DNA of 64,000 nucleotides. Origin: Streptomyces sp. DG2A-72 (lineage in GTDB: Bacteria > Actinomycetota > Actinomycetes > Streptomycetales > Streptomycetaceae). The translations under genes were made by a program, and so were the position numbers. Below, piece by piece: positions 42,308-50,927 of this stretch. The notes under the pieces were generated by a model, which was not told where the DNA came from, did no database searches, and worked only from the letters and a program-made list of their open reading frames with translations. Position 1 is the first letter of the stretch. Each line of letters starts with the position of its first letter. The stretch covers positions 620,001 through 684,000 of the forward strand of contig NZ_JASTLC010000001.1 of the NCBI RefSeq assembly GCF_030499575.1. The letters are read 5' to 3'.

Positions 42308-42994
42308 ATGTCGCGTTGGAAAGAACTGCCCGCCGAACTGAATCCGCGCGTCCGCCAGTTGGTGGTGCGGCTGCGCCGGTTGAAGGACCACAGCGGGCTG
42401 AGCATGCGCCAGTTGGAGACGAAGACCGGGTATAGCGCGAAGTCGTGGGAGCGGTATCTGGGGGGCAGGTCGCTGCCGCCCCCGGAGGCCGTCGAGGCGA
42501 TGGCCCGGATCTGCGGCGACGATCCGACCAGGCTGCTCGCGCTGCGGGAGGTCGCCATAGAGGCCTGGCGACCACCGGCAACACCACGAACAGCACCAAC
42601 AACCAAACGGCGTCCGCCGCAGGGCGTGCTGGTGGCGGGGGCCCTGGTCCTGGCCGTCTTCGCGACGGTCCTGCTGGCCGTACAGCTCGACGGCGGGGCG
42701 GCTGCCTCGCCGTCGCGGTCGAAGCCCACGTACACCTGCCGCCTGGAGCGGAACGACGGCCGCTGGTACGCGGGCAACAGCCGCACCGCGGACGCCGTCC
42801 TGACATCCGGCCAGGCCGGTCCGAAGGTGGCCGAGGCGCAGTGCCTGCTGCGCCGGGCGGGCATCTCGCCGGGAGACGTGGACGGCATCTACGGTCCGCT
42901 GACGGAAGCCGCGGTCAAACGCCTCCAGCAGCGGGCCGGCCTGGTCGTCGACGGCATCGTCGGCCCGCACACGTGGGGAGCGCTACGGGCATGA
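42308..42994 (+). CDS. HTH - membrane helix - peptidoglycan-binding protein
   Basis: 228-residue single-pass membrane protein with a cytoplasmic DNA-binding-like head. An N-terminal helix-turn-helix (about 10-85: RLRRLKDHSGLSMRQLETKT, GYSAKSWERYLGGRSLPPPE) is followed by a Pro/Thr linker. The membrane segment is GVLVAGALVLAVFATVLLAV, and the outer PG_binding_1 domain (about 150-228) includes AQCLLRRAGISPGDVDGIYG. This is the layout of a one-component envelope sensor: cell-wall ligand outside, DNA or protein contact inside. ATG 42308 follows GAGTGAGGGTGA. The stop overlaps the next ATG (ATGA), coupling the two. Confidence 0.85.
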   Translation: MSRWKELPAELNPRVRQLVVRLRRLKDHSGLSMRQLETKTGYSAKSWERYLGGRSLPPPEAVEAMARICGDDPTRLLALREVAIEAWRPPATPRTAPTTKRRPPQGVLVAGALVLAVFATVLLAVQLDGGAAASPSRSKPTYTCRLERNDGRWYAGNSRTADAVLTSGQAGPKVAEAQCLLRRAGISPGDVDGIYGPLTEAAVKRLQQRAGLVVDGIVGPHTWGALRA

Positions 42995-43839
42995 CGCGCA
43001 CGACACCGACACCGACACCGACACCAACACCGGCACCGCCGTCCCCGGAGCGCGCGCGGCTGGCTGCCGCGCTGCGAGACCTGAAGACCCGCACAGGCCT
43101 GAGCCTGGCGGGCCTCGCGGCGCGGACCTCGTTCAGCAAGTCGTCCTGGGAGCGCTATCTCAACGGCAGGACCCTGCCGCCGTGCCCGGCGGTGCGGGAG
43201 CTGTGCCACCTCGCCGGCGAACCGGAGGGGCGGTGCCTGGCACTGTGGGAGATCGCGGAGTCCCCTGCTCCGGAACCAGGGCCGAGTCCGGGTCCGGGTC
43301 CGGGTCCGGTCGCGGAGGAGGACGCGGGGCCTGGTCGCGGGGGTACGGCGGTCGCGCTCGCGTGGGTGTGTGCCGTGGTGGTGGTCGTCGGGAGCGTGGC
43401 GGCGACTCTGCTCCTGCTGCCCGGCCAGAGCGACGCATCACGGTCGTCCACGTCGTCGCCCCCGTCGACCGCCTTCGGGCCCCGCTGCCATGAAGCCGCC
43501 TGTGACGGCCGGAACCCGATGCACATGAAATGCAGCGTCGCACCGCAGACGCTCGCCTCGCACCGCACGGCCACCGGAGCCCGGCTGGAACTGCGCCACA
43601 ACACGGAGTGCGGGGCGAGTTGGGCCCGAATGTGGGCCACGCGCGTCGGCGACCGGCTGGAGATCACGGCGGGCGGCCGTACACATTCCGCGAAGGTCGC
43701 GGACGACATCGACGCGCGGGCCTACGTCTACACCCCCATGACCGCGGCCGACTCCGGAACCGTCGTCCGGGCCTGCTTCCTCCCGGCGGAGGGCGGCGGG
43801 CGGGAGTGCGTCGAGGGCCGGCCGGAGTCGTGGAGGTAG
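42991..43839 (+). CDS. HTH - membrane helix - DUF2690 protein
   Basis: 282-residue partner of the preceding gene with the same plan. After a Thr-Pro repeat comes a helix-turn-helix (about 22-90: LRDLKTRTGLSLAGLAARTS, SKSSWERYLNGRTLPPCPAV), then a Pro-Gly-rich linker. The membrane helix is VALAWVCAVVVVVGSVAATL, and the outer domain is DUF2690 (about 170-282: CHEAACDGRNPMHMKCSVAP, RLELRHNTECGASWARMW), with several Cys for disulfides. DUF2690 proteins are extracytoplasmic and actinobacterial; the ligand is unknown. The HTH parts of both proteins share KSSWERYLxGRxLPP, so they arose by duplication. ATGA overlap shows coupled translation. Confidence 0.85.
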   Translation: MTRTTPTPTPTPTPAPPSPERARLAAALRDLKTRTGLSLAGLAARTSFSKSSWERYLNGRTLPPCPAVRELCHLAGEPEGRCLALWEIAESPAPEPGPSPGPGPGPVAEEDAGPGRGGTAVALAWVCAVVVVVGSVAATLLLLPGQSDASRSSTSSPPSTAFGPRCHEAACDGRNPMHMKCSVAPQTLASHRTATGARLELRHNTECGASWARMWATRVGDRLEITAGGRTHSAKVADDIDARAYVYTPMTAADSGTVVRACFLPAEGGGRECVEGRPESWR

Positions 43840-43968
43840 TCGGTGTGGTGGGCTCTGCATCCTCGGACGTCGCAGCGGTGCCGCAGCCGGTGACGGTGGC
43901 CAGGAGCAGGGCAGCACTGACGAATGCATGGCGGCGTAGCGACACATGGGCTCCATGCTCGAGTTCTG

Positions 43969-44235
43969 ATGGCGACTCATCGTCCCAAGCAGGCCTCCCT
44001 GTTGGGCACGGTGCGCTTACGGCTCACTGCGTCACTGTCAGGTGCGCACCCGGCTCCCCCACGCCCCCGGCTGCCTGCGCTGTACCCGTTCTCCACTCCG
44101 ATCTCAGCCCTCATCTTCGGTGAACCGGGGGTCGCCAACGGCAAGGCTGTCATCGAACTGCGCAAGGACCTCCGGCTGCCCGCCGCGTTGTCGGCCGTGC
44201 AGATCGCCCACGAGCAGGCGTCGGCGGAGTTCTGA
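43969..44235 (+). CDS. short hypothetical, possibly a fragment
   Basis: Open frame of 88 codons ending two bases before the next gene. The last 40 residues, FGEPGVANGKAVIELRKDLR and LPAALSAVQIAHEQASAEF, look like genuine protein. The first half is low-complexity and may not be coding. I do not recognise it. It could be the 3-prime remnant of a gene that was cotranscribed with the following one. Confidence 0.35.
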   Translation: MATHRPKQASLLGTVRLRLTASLSGAHPAPPRPRLPALYPFSTPISALIFGEPGVANGKAVIELRKDLRLPAALSAVQIAHEQASAEF

Positions 44236-44237
44236 GC

Positions 44238-45005
44238 ATGGCCTCCACACGATGGTCGCGACGCCGTGCGCGCAGTGCGGTCCGCCGCGACCTGACCCGT
44301 TTCGAGGTCCGGCTGCGCAGTTCCTGCCCCGGCATCGGCTTCACCGCCCGGATCACGGCCACCGTCCTCACCGAGCCGCCCTATCCGGGCACTACCGAGG
44401 AGATCGCAAGGGCTGTGCGCACCGCACTCAGACGCGCGGCGGGCGAGGTCTCCACGGACTGTGATCCGGCCGACCTCGCCTCGGCCCGGGACGTCTTGGG
44501 CCAGCACCTTGCGCGACAGCGCCAGCTGCCGACCGACCCTCCCGTCGAGTTCACGGCCGAGCTGACCCTGGATCTGCTGCCGGACGACCGGACGGCCGTG
44601 GCCACGCTGCTGGCAGCGCAACGTCAGCAGGCCGTCACAGACATGGTGCGCCGACAGAAGACCGATGCGCTCGCCGCCGAACTGGCCGACCCTGCAGCCC
44701 TGTTGGTGCGCTGGGTGGAGCGGGAAGGCGTCGACTGGTCCAAGCTCTCCGACCTCGCCGACAACGTGACCAGGGTCGCGGAGGTGTTCGCCCAGCACCG
44801 TCCCGAGGACGAGCGCACCGTAGAGCACGGAGCCGTCGAAGTGCTGCGCGAATTCCTCACCAGTTTCCCCGAGCACGCCCAGAAGCGAATGCTGTACGCC
44901 CTCCTGGCCGCCGGTATGGATACGACCCAGCGACCGCAGCACGCCGCGAAAGCGCTGGCCCTGCTCAACGGGCACGCGGTGGTGGATCCGGAGGGTGAGT
45001 CGTGA
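44238..45005 (+). CDS. hypothetical protein, 255 aa
   Basis: Unrecognised soluble protein. The N-terminus is very basic (TRWSRRRARSAVRRDLTRFE), followed by a probable beta-rich segment (VRLRSSCPGIGFTARITATV). A long helical part has the coiled-coil-like stretch RQQAVTDMVRRQKTDALAAE, and an acidic helical C-terminus follows (VAEVFAQHRPEDERTVEH, GAVEVLREFLTSFPEHAQKR). The pattern of a beta domain followed by charged helices recalls membrane-associated scaffold proteins, but there is no transmembrane segment, so no function is claimed. It starts two bases after the previous stop. Confidence 0.6.
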   Translation: MASTRWSRRRARSAVRRDLTRFEVRLRSSCPGIGFTARITATVLTEPPYPGTTEEIARAVRTALRRAAGEVSTDCDPADLASARDVLGQHLARQRQLPTDPPVEFTAELTLDLLPDDRTAVATLLAAQRQQAVTDMVRRQKTDALAAELADPAALLVRWVEREGVDWSKLSDLADNVTRVAEVFAQHRPEDERTVEHGAVEVLREFLTSFPEHAQKRMLYALLAAGMDTTQRPQHAAKALALLNGHAVVDPEGES

Positions 45006-45597
45006 GGCAGATGTCGGGCATCCGCCTGCGGCTCGCGGACGCGGTGATCCGGTGAGAACGTCAGTGTGGCGATGGCTGCTCTCGCCATGGACGAGTTGGC
45101 GTGCGTGGCAGCTCGCGCGGGCCACCGACGCACGGGAGTTGGCCATGGTGGTCGCGGCCCGCGCCGCCGTCGCCGCCGAGTACGGCGACGTGGCCATGCA
45201 CTCGTCCAACTCGCCCGCAACGCCGATGCGTACGTGAAGTTGTTGAACCTGGCCGACACTGGTGTGGAGACCTGGAGACCACAGGATCAAAAGGGAAGAT
45301 TCCCTTCTGGCTTCACTTCCGCCCTTGCCTCGCTCCACGACAGGGGGTAAGGCTGACCTATTGCTATCGATCGGTGTTCCGTGTGAGTATGCGACGGACG
45401 CCAACGCGTTCGGTGACGAGACTACGGGGGTAGTGCGATGTCCGGGTATTCACTCCTTGAAGCCTGTAGGGCGATCTGCCCCTCCTGATCCGTTGTTGCG
45501 ACGTATGCATTTCCGCCCCGCTGAATGCCGCAGTCGGTATCGAGCGCTGGGCATCATGTGATACGCACCGTTCGCGAAACTGATATCGAGGACTTTC
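45006..45597. other. leader region of the NRPS cluster, possible short broken gene
   Basis: About 590 bases. The part 45052-45350 may hold a short gene: VRTSVWRWLLSPWTSWRAWQ, AMVVAARAAVAAEYGD, then in another frame LARNADAYVKLLNLADTGVE. A frameshifted remnant is possible. From 45280 on there is no coding sequence; it contains the palindromes AAGGGAA-GA-TTCCCTT (45291-45306) and ACTACGGGGGTAGT (45421-45434) and becomes AT-richer towards the start of the adenylation gene. The cluster promoter must lie here. Confidence 0.5.
45421..45434. promoter_or_regulatory. perfect palindrome ACTAC-GGGG-GTAGT
   Basis: 14-base inverted repeat, 164 bases before the first NRPS start. Its size and position suit an operator for a LuxR-type or similar dimeric regulator. 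No regulator gene lies in the cluster, so the binder would be encoded elsewhere. Confidence 0.55.
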
Positions 45598-47124
45598 ATG
45601 CTGCCCAGAGGCAACCCGGCGGTGCCCCATGACCGTGAAGAAATGAACCTCTACGCACTCTTAGATAAAAGCCTGAAACTGCACCACGATCGCATAGCCG
45701 TAACCGACGATGACGGATCTCACCGCTATGCCCGACTGGGGCAGCGAGTAAACGAGATAGCGAGTGCCTTATTTGAGGCCGGGTGTCAGTCGCGCACCCG
45801 TGTATGTCTGGCCGTCGGTCATCGATTAGACCTGGTGGCTTCGGTGCTCGCGGTGCTGCGGCTCGGCGCGACATATGTGCCGATAGACACCAGGAATCCC
45901 GTCGACCGGATCAGGTACATTGTCGACGACAGCGAAGCCACGATGGTTATCTGCTCGGCCGAGTACGTGGAGACAGTCGGTCAGCTGGGCCTCGTCGAGC
46001 TGCGGTTGGACGGGCTGAGCCGCCCCGGCGAGACCGTGCCGACGGTGGTCGTCCCCTCGTCTGAGCTGGCCTACATCCTCTACACCTCAGGGTCGACCGG
46101 AAGACCCAAGGGCGTCGGCATCACCCACGGAAACCTCCTGAACTACGTCCGGTGGGCGAGTGACAGGTACTTGCAGTCCCCGGACGACAGAATCGCGCTG
46201 TATACGACCCTGGCGTTCGATTTCACGGTGACCTGCTTATTTCCGCCCCTGATCGCCGGCGCTTCGATTGGTATCTACGATGGTGTCGCCGACCCTATGG
46301 CGATCCAGCGAATCCTGGCGGACGAAGACGTCAACGTCGTCAAGATAACTCCGTCGTACCTCTACCTCTTGTCCCATCTGCTCAACGGTCACCGGCACAT
46401 TAGGCGACTGATTGTCGGCGGCGAGGATCTGACGGCCGAGCTCGCGGCGAAGGTCCACGCTCAGTTGATGGGGAGCGCCGAGATCGTCAACGAGTACGGT
46501 CCCACGGAAGCCACCGTTGGCTGCATTACCCACACCTTCGATCCCGCCGTGGACCGGGACGGCTCAGTGCCGATCGGTGAGCCGATACCGGGAATGCGGG
46601 CATACGTCGTCAACAAGTACGGCGACCCGGTGGCCGATGGCGAGGAAGGTGAGATCCTCCTCTCCGGGAAAAGCGTCGCCCCCGGGTATCTACGCCCAGA
46701 ATCTCACGCCTTCACTGATAATCCATTTGACCCGGGAACGGTCGTGTACCGGACCGGAGACATTGCCCGGCGGGGCACCGACGGCAACCTCCTGTTCATC
46801 GGGAGAAAAGACGACCAGGTTAAGATCCGCGGAAACAGGGTCGAGCTGTCGGAGGTCTCCGCAGCGATCCTGAACCATCCGATGGTGGCCTCGGCGTACG
46901 TCACGGCCGTCCGCGAGCACGGATCCCGCGCGCTGGCCGCTGTGGTCACGGGCGACCCCGGCCTCACCGAGGCCCTACTCCAGAAGCACCTCGCGCAACA
47001 GCTGCCTGGGTACGCAGTGCCCACCAGCCTTAAGGTCATCGACGCACTACCGCTGACCTTCAATCAGAAAGTAGACCGTGACGCCGTACTGACCATCTTT
47101 CGTAACGGGGAGGCCACACGATGA
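45598..47124 (+). CDS. stand-alone NRPS adenylation domain (Asn-like code)
   Basis: 508-residue free adenylation enzyme that activates an amino acid as aminoacyl-AMP and loads a carrier in trans. Core motifs: LYTSGSTGRPKGVGITH (A3), NEYGPTEATVG (A5), YRTGDIARRG (A7), GRKDDQVKIRGNRVEL (A8), and an unusual NQKVDR in place of NGKVDR (A10). Specificity residues read by alignment to GrsA: D208 F209 T212 K249 I272 G274 E299 V307 G308 K491, i.e. DFTKIGEVGK, close to the known Asn code DLTKLGEVGK. It has no carrier domain. Start ATG 45598 follows GAGG; ATG 45643 is also possible. Four TTA codons (45661, 45769, 45826, 46237) imply bldA dependence. Overlaps the next gene as ATGA. Confidence 0.9.
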   Translation: MLPRGNPAVPHDREEMNLYALLDKSLKLHHDRIAVTDDDGSHRYARLGQRVNEIASALFEAGCQSRTRVCLAVGHRLDLVASVLAVLRLGATYVPIDTRNPVDRIRYIVDDSEATMVICSAEYVETVGQLGLVELRLDGLSRPGETVPTVVVPSSELAYILYTSGSTGRPKGVGITHGNLLNYVRWASDRYLQSPDDRIALYTTLAFDFTVTCLFPPLIAGASIGIYDGVADPMAIQRILADEDVNVVKITPSYLYLLSHLLNGHRHIRRLIVGGEDLTAELAAKVHAQLMGSAEIVNEYGPTEATVGCITHTFDPAVDRDGSVPIGEPIPGMRAYVVNKYGDPVADGEEGEILLSGKSVAPGYLRPESHAFTDNPFDPGTVVYRTGDIARRGTDGNLLFIGRKDDQVKIRGNRVELSEVSAAILNHPMVASAYVTAVREHGSRALAAVVTGDPGLTEALLQKHLAQQLPGYAVPTSLKVIDALPLTFNQKVDRDAVLTIFRNGEATR

Positions 47125-48206
47125 CCACATGGACCACGGACGCATACCAGCATGCCATCGACACCATCACGCCGATCTGGGCGGAGCTGCTGAACACAGA
47201 AACCGGCCTCGTCACCGAGTCCACGCACTTCTTCGAGTCCGGCGGACACTCGCTCACCGCGATGCTGCTGGTCACCAGGGTGTCAGGAGAGCTGGGCAAG
47301 TCGGTTCCCCTCTTCGCGCTGGTGGAGAACCCCACGCTCTCCGCGTTCGTCAGCTATGTGCTGAAGGCTGATGAGGAGGCGGTGGTCGAGGAGGCGAAGG
47401 CACCGGACGGCTCCATGACCCAGACGGAACGGCTGCTGCGCTACAACGAGCCCGAGCGCCAAGAGTCCCGGAACCAGCGGTTCGAACGCTACTACGCCAC
47501 CGCCATGGCCAGTGACGCCCACGCGGAGTTCTGCCGGCAGGTCTACGGCCGGAACCTCGGTCAGCACGGCATGGCGGATTTCACGCAGATCGACCGGATG
47601 CTCGCCCTGCTCGCCCCGAAGGAGGGTGACACCGTCCTGGACCTCGGCTGTGGATACGGACTGATCTCCCAGTACATCGCGGAGCAGACCGGAGCGAACG
47701 TCGTCGGCGTCGATCTGTCGGCCAGCGCTATCGCCTATGCCGATATGTTGGCCGAGTCGGACAGCCGACTGCGCTTTCACACCATGGACGTCCGCGACCT
47801 GCGCTTCCCGCCCCGCACCTTCACGCACATCATCTCCATCGACACCATCTATTACGCCCCGTCGCTGAAGTCGCTGCTACGCAGGTTCCAGGAGATCGGC
47901 ACCGACGCCGTACGGCTTGGGATCGTCCGGACGTTCCCGATGCGAACCTTCACTGCGGAGACATGGAGCCCCGACCTCACAGAGCTGGCGACGCTGCTCA
48001 AAGAGATGTTCGGCGGCTACGAGTCCGTCGACCTGAGCCGGGAAGAGAACGAGCACTGGCGGAAGAAGGTCACCGTGCTCGAATCGCTCCGGGAGAGGTT
48101 CCTCGAGGAGCGCAACGAGGAGCTGTTCCAGTTCCGGTACAGCGAGGCGGAGTACGAGGCCGGAATCGAGCAGCTCCGGTACATGTTCGTGTCGAGGAAC
48201 TCGTGA
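47121..48206 (+). CDS. carrier protein-methyltransferase didomain
   Basis: 361-residue fusion. Residues about 10-85 form a peptidyl carrier domain with FFESGGHSLTAM, Ser44 being the phosphopantetheine site. From about 120 to 361 lies a class I SAM methyltransferase: motif I VLDLGCGYGLISQYIAEQTG, acidic VVGVDLSASAI, then FTHIISIDTIYYAP. The tail, EEAKAPDGSMTQTERLLRYN onward, links the two. The methyltransferase would act on the amino acid held by the attached carrier or on the product; N-, O- or C-methylation cannot be told apart here. Its carrier is presumably loaded by the upstream adenylation enzyme. Coupled on both sides: ATGA at the start, GTGA at the end. Confidence 0.88.
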   Translation: MTTWTTDAYQHAIDTITPIWAELLNTETGLVTESTHFFESGGHSLTAMLLVTRVSGELGKSVPLFALVENPTLSAFVSYVLKADEEAVVEEAKAPDGSMTQTERLLRYNEPERQESRNQRFERYYATAMASDAHAEFCRQVYGRNLGQHGMADFTQIDRMLALLAPKEGDTVLDLGCGYGLISQYIAEQTGANVVGVDLSASAIAYADMLAESDSRLRFHTMDVRDLRFPPRTFTHIISIDTIYYAPSLKSLLRRFQEIGTDAVRLGIVRTFPMRTFTAETWSPDLTELATLLKEMFGGYESVDLSREENEHWRKKVTVLESLRERFLEERNEELFQFRYSEAEYEAGIEQLRYMFVSRNS

Positions 48207-49549
48207 CCGGCGGACGGGCCCAGGTGCTGCAACCCGCGCGGGTCTCGGACCATCCGCCCGCGCGGGGCATCTCCTACAACCAGGAGCAGATTTGCCTGCT
48301 CAGCGCCTTCTACCCGCGCAATCAGGCGTACAACGCGCAGGCGACGATCCACATCAGGGGCGAGCTGGACTTGGTCTGCCTGGAGCGGGCCGTGACGCAC
48401 GTCATCGACCGGCACGAGATGCTACGCACCACGATCAGCCTGGGCAGCTCCGGCTACCTGGCGACCGTCCACGAGCCCTTTCCCTTCGACATCCCGTTCC
48501 ACGACCTGTCCGGGCTGCCGGAACCGGAGCGGCAGCAGGCGCTCGAGGAGCTGCGCCTCGCGCGACAGCACCAGGTCTTCGACCCCGCGACGCTCCCGCT
48601 GCTGAGCATCGACGCGGTGCGGCTCGCGCCCGGTGCGTGGACGCTGATCCAGGTCGAGCACCACGCCGTCCACGACGGCTGGTCGTTCGGCCGGTTCTGG
48701 GAGGAGGTGCAGGCCGCCTATAACGCCCTGGCGGCCGGTCTGCGGCCCGACCTGCCGCCGGTGCCAGCGCAGTACCAGCAGTTCGTCAGCTGGCAGCGCG
48801 GCCGGATGGAGGGGGAGTACGGCCGGGAGGCGGTCGACTTCTGGGCCGACTATCTGGACGGCGCCGGGGAGGTGACGGTCGGCGGTCCGCCGACCCGGGT
48901 GGACAGCCTGGACGGCCACAACCTCGAGGCCACGCTGCCCGCGGAATCCTTCGGTCGGATCCGCGACACCGCCCGGCGCCTGGCTGTCTCGCCGTTTGTA
49001 CTGATGCTCGGCGTCTACGCGCAGATGCTGGCCGAGAAGAGCGGCGAGACCGACTTCTGCGTCGGCACCGCGGTCAACGCCAGGACCGAGACCGACCTGG
49101 AGCCGATGCTCGGCATGGTGGTGAACACCATGCCGGTGCGGGTCAGGGTCCCCGAGGGAGGGCCACCGGCTGACGTCTTCCGCGGCGTCCAGAGGTCGCT
49201 GTTCCGGGCGCTGCGCTACAACGACGTGCCCCTGTCGCTGATGGTCCGCCAGCTGAAAACCGCGCAGCGGCCGGGCCGTAATCCGGTCTTCCAGCACTGC
49301 TTCAGCTTTCACGACTCGCAGGTGCCACGACTGGAGTTGGGGAACTGCGCGGCCGAGATCCGCGAGGGGCAGAACCACACCGCGAAGTTCGACATGAACG
49401 TCGTGGTGATCCCGCCGAGTCCCACGCGGGACGCCGGGCACGCGCGGATGTTCTGGCAGTTCTCGCGGAGCGTCTTCTCGCGCGCGGAGGCGGTCGCTCT
49501 CGTCCGCGACTATGAGCAGTTGCTGGAGAGGGTTCTTCGTGAGCCATAG
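48203..49549 (+). CDS. stand-alone NRPS condensation domain
   Basis: 448-residue condensation enzyme joining two carrier-bound units. The active-site motif HHAVHDG is at about 153-159 (second His catalytic), with C1-like SYNQEQICLLSAF, RHEMLRTT (C2), YNDVPLSLMVRQL and GRNPVFQHCFSF (later motifs). It resembles LCL or starter-type C domains; no epimerisation features. No carrier or adenylation domain is attached, so it must bring together the carrier-methyltransferase and the carrier-adenylation protein. GTG 48203 overlaps the previous stop; the larger open frame from 47963 is a shadow of that gene. Its end overlaps the exporter start by 11 bases. Confidence 0.9.
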   Translation: MTGGRAQVLQPARVSDHPPARGISYNQEQICLLSAFYPRNQAYNAQATIHIRGELDLVCLERAVTHVIDRHEMLRTTISLGSSGYLATVHEPFPFDIPFHDLSGLPEPERQQALEELRLARQHQVFDPATLPLLSIDAVRLAPGAWTLIQVEHHAVHDGWSFGRFWEEVQAAYNALAAGLRPDLPPVPAQYQQFVSWQRGRMEGEYGREAVDFWADYLDGAGEVTVGGPPTRVDSLDGHNLEATLPAESFGRIRDTARRLAVSPFVLMLGVYAQMLAEKSGETDFCVGTAVNARTETDLEPMLGMVVNTMPVRVRVPEGGPPADVFRGVQRSLFRALRYNDVPLSLMVRQLKTAQRPGRNPVFQHCFSFHDSQVPRLELGNCAAEIREGQNHTAKFDMNVVVIPPSPTRDAGHARMFWQFSRSVFSRAEAVALVRDYEQLLERVLREP

Positions 49550-50924
49550 CACAGCGGACACAACGACGCCGCCGAGCCGGGCGACGAAGTACGTGCCCGC
49601 CGTGGTCATGGGGCTGGGCGGCTTCTTCGCCACCTTCGATCTGACCGCGGTCGCGCTCATCCTCACCGACCTCGGCCGGGAATTCGACGTGGATGTCGCC
49701 GGCTCGGTGTGGATCATGAACGGCTACAGCCTGGCGCTGACCGTCATGCTCCTCATTGCAGGTGTGCTGTCCGACCGTTACGGTCACCGGCTCTCGGTCA
49801 TGGTCGGCTCCGCGCTCCTCCTGGTCGCATCTGTGGTCTGCGCGTTCGCCCCGCACTACGGCGTCCTGATCGGCGGGCGGGTCGTTCAGGGGATCGGCGG
49901 GGCGTTTATCGTCTGCGGCGGCCTGGCGTTGGTCGGCCGGATCTACACGGAGAAGGCCGCGCGGGTACGCGCCTTCGCCCTCATCGGCACGATCCAGGGC
50001 ATGGCGCTGGTGGCAGGTCCCGGGCTCGGCGGCGTCATCGCGAGCGTGCTCGGCTGGCAGTGGATCTTCCTGATCAACATTCCGGTCTGCGCGGTCATCA
50101 TCGCGGGCTGCCTGGTGGCGAGGGAAGCGCCCGGTGTCCGCAAGAACAACCCGCTTGACCTGCCCGGCCTGGCCGCCTTCAGCGTGTTCCTGTTCCTGGC
50201 GACCTGGTTGCTGATGTACGGCCCGGTCATCGGCGGTACAACGGTGAGCAAACCGCTGGTCGTCGCGGTGCTGATCGCAGTCTTCGCCCTGTTCGTGTGG
50301 ACCGAACGAAAGGCCCGGCACCCGGCCGTCGACCTCGGCCTCTTCCGGATGCGGGTGTTCGCGGGCCTGGCGCTGGTGCCGCTGTGTCTCGCGGTCAGCT
50401 ACTGGTCGCTGATGGTCTATCTGCCGATGTTCCTGGAGTCCTCGATGGACCTGGGCACCGAGAAGCTCTCGTACCTCATGCTCTTCTTCACCGTGCCGAT
50501 GTTCGCGGTCCCCTACCTGGTCACGCCGGTGGCCACGAGGGCGAAGCAGAGCACCTTTTACTCCGGCGGCCTGACTGTGGTGGCCGCCGGGTGCCTGATC
50601 ATCGGCGTCGGCGCCCAGAAGACCGCGCTGGCCGTGGTGATCGCGGGAATGACCGTCGCCGGTATCGGCGCGGCCACCGTGCAGAACCAGGTGACTGGCG
50701 CGCTCATCGCGAGTGCGCCGCCGGACCGGGCCGGTTCCGTCGCCGCGATCATGACGATCCTGCGACAGGGCGGTTTCGCCGTCGGCAGTGCCTTGCTGTC
50801 CAACGCCACCAGCGGGTACTCGGGGCTGTTCGGGATCTGCGTGCTGGTGGCCGGGGCCGGCGCGGTGTGCACGTTCCTGCTCATCCGTTCGGACGAATCG
50901 AGACGTGACCGAGGAATGGAGTGA
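49539..50924 (+). CDS. MFS exporter (DHA2-type, 14 TM)
   Basis: 461-residue drug/proton antiporter. The first helix is VVMGLGGFFATFDLTAVALI; motif C-like LVAGPGLGGVIASVLGWQWI and the loop SDRYGHRLSVMVG (motif A) are clear. About 13-14 hydrophobic segments follow, with a cytoplasmic loop at REAPGVRKNNPLD. This group exports hydrophobic drugs and often the product of the surrounding cluster. GTG 49539 (behind GGAGAGGG) was chosen over ATG 49512, which lies deeper in the condensation gene. Sitting inside the NRPS operon, it probably exports the peptide product and gives self-protection. Confidence 0.9.
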   Translation: MSHSTADTTTPPSRATKYVPAVVMGLGGFFATFDLTAVALILTDLGREFDVDVAGSVWIMNGYSLALTVMLLIAGVLSDRYGHRLSVMVGSALLLVASVVCAFAPHYGVLIGGRVVQGIGGAFIVCGGLALVGRIYTEKAARVRAFALIGTIQGMALVAGPGLGGVIASVLGWQWIFLINIPVCAVIIAGCLVAREAPGVRKNNPLDLPGLAAFSVFLFLATWLLMYGPVIGGTTVSKPLVVAVLIAVFALFVWTERKARHPAVDLGLFRMRVFAGLALVPLCLAVSYWSLMVYLPMFLESSMDLGTEKLSYLMLFFTVPMFAVPYLVTPVATRAKQSTFYSGGLTVVAAGCLIIGVGAQKTALAVVIAGMTVAGIGAATVQNQVTGALIASAPPDRAGSVAAIMTILRQGGFAVGSALLSNATSGYSGLFGICVLVAGAGAVCTFLLIRSDESRRDRGME

Positions 50925-50927
50925 CCG

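Noticed and set aside
43000..43030. ACACCGACACCG tandem repeat as a mobile or regulatory repeat
   Set aside because: It is coding and translates into the Thr-Pro N-terminus of the DUF2690 protein; low-complexity linker, not a site.
42445..43839. 464-codon frame joining the two HTH-membrane genes
   Set aside because: The part before 42991 is out of frame with the first gene's real protein; the ATGA overlap marks the true start at 42991.
47963..49549. Longer condensation protein starting at 47963
   Set aside because: The added 80 residues are a shadow of the carrier-methyltransferase gene; GTG 48203 fits the operon coupling.
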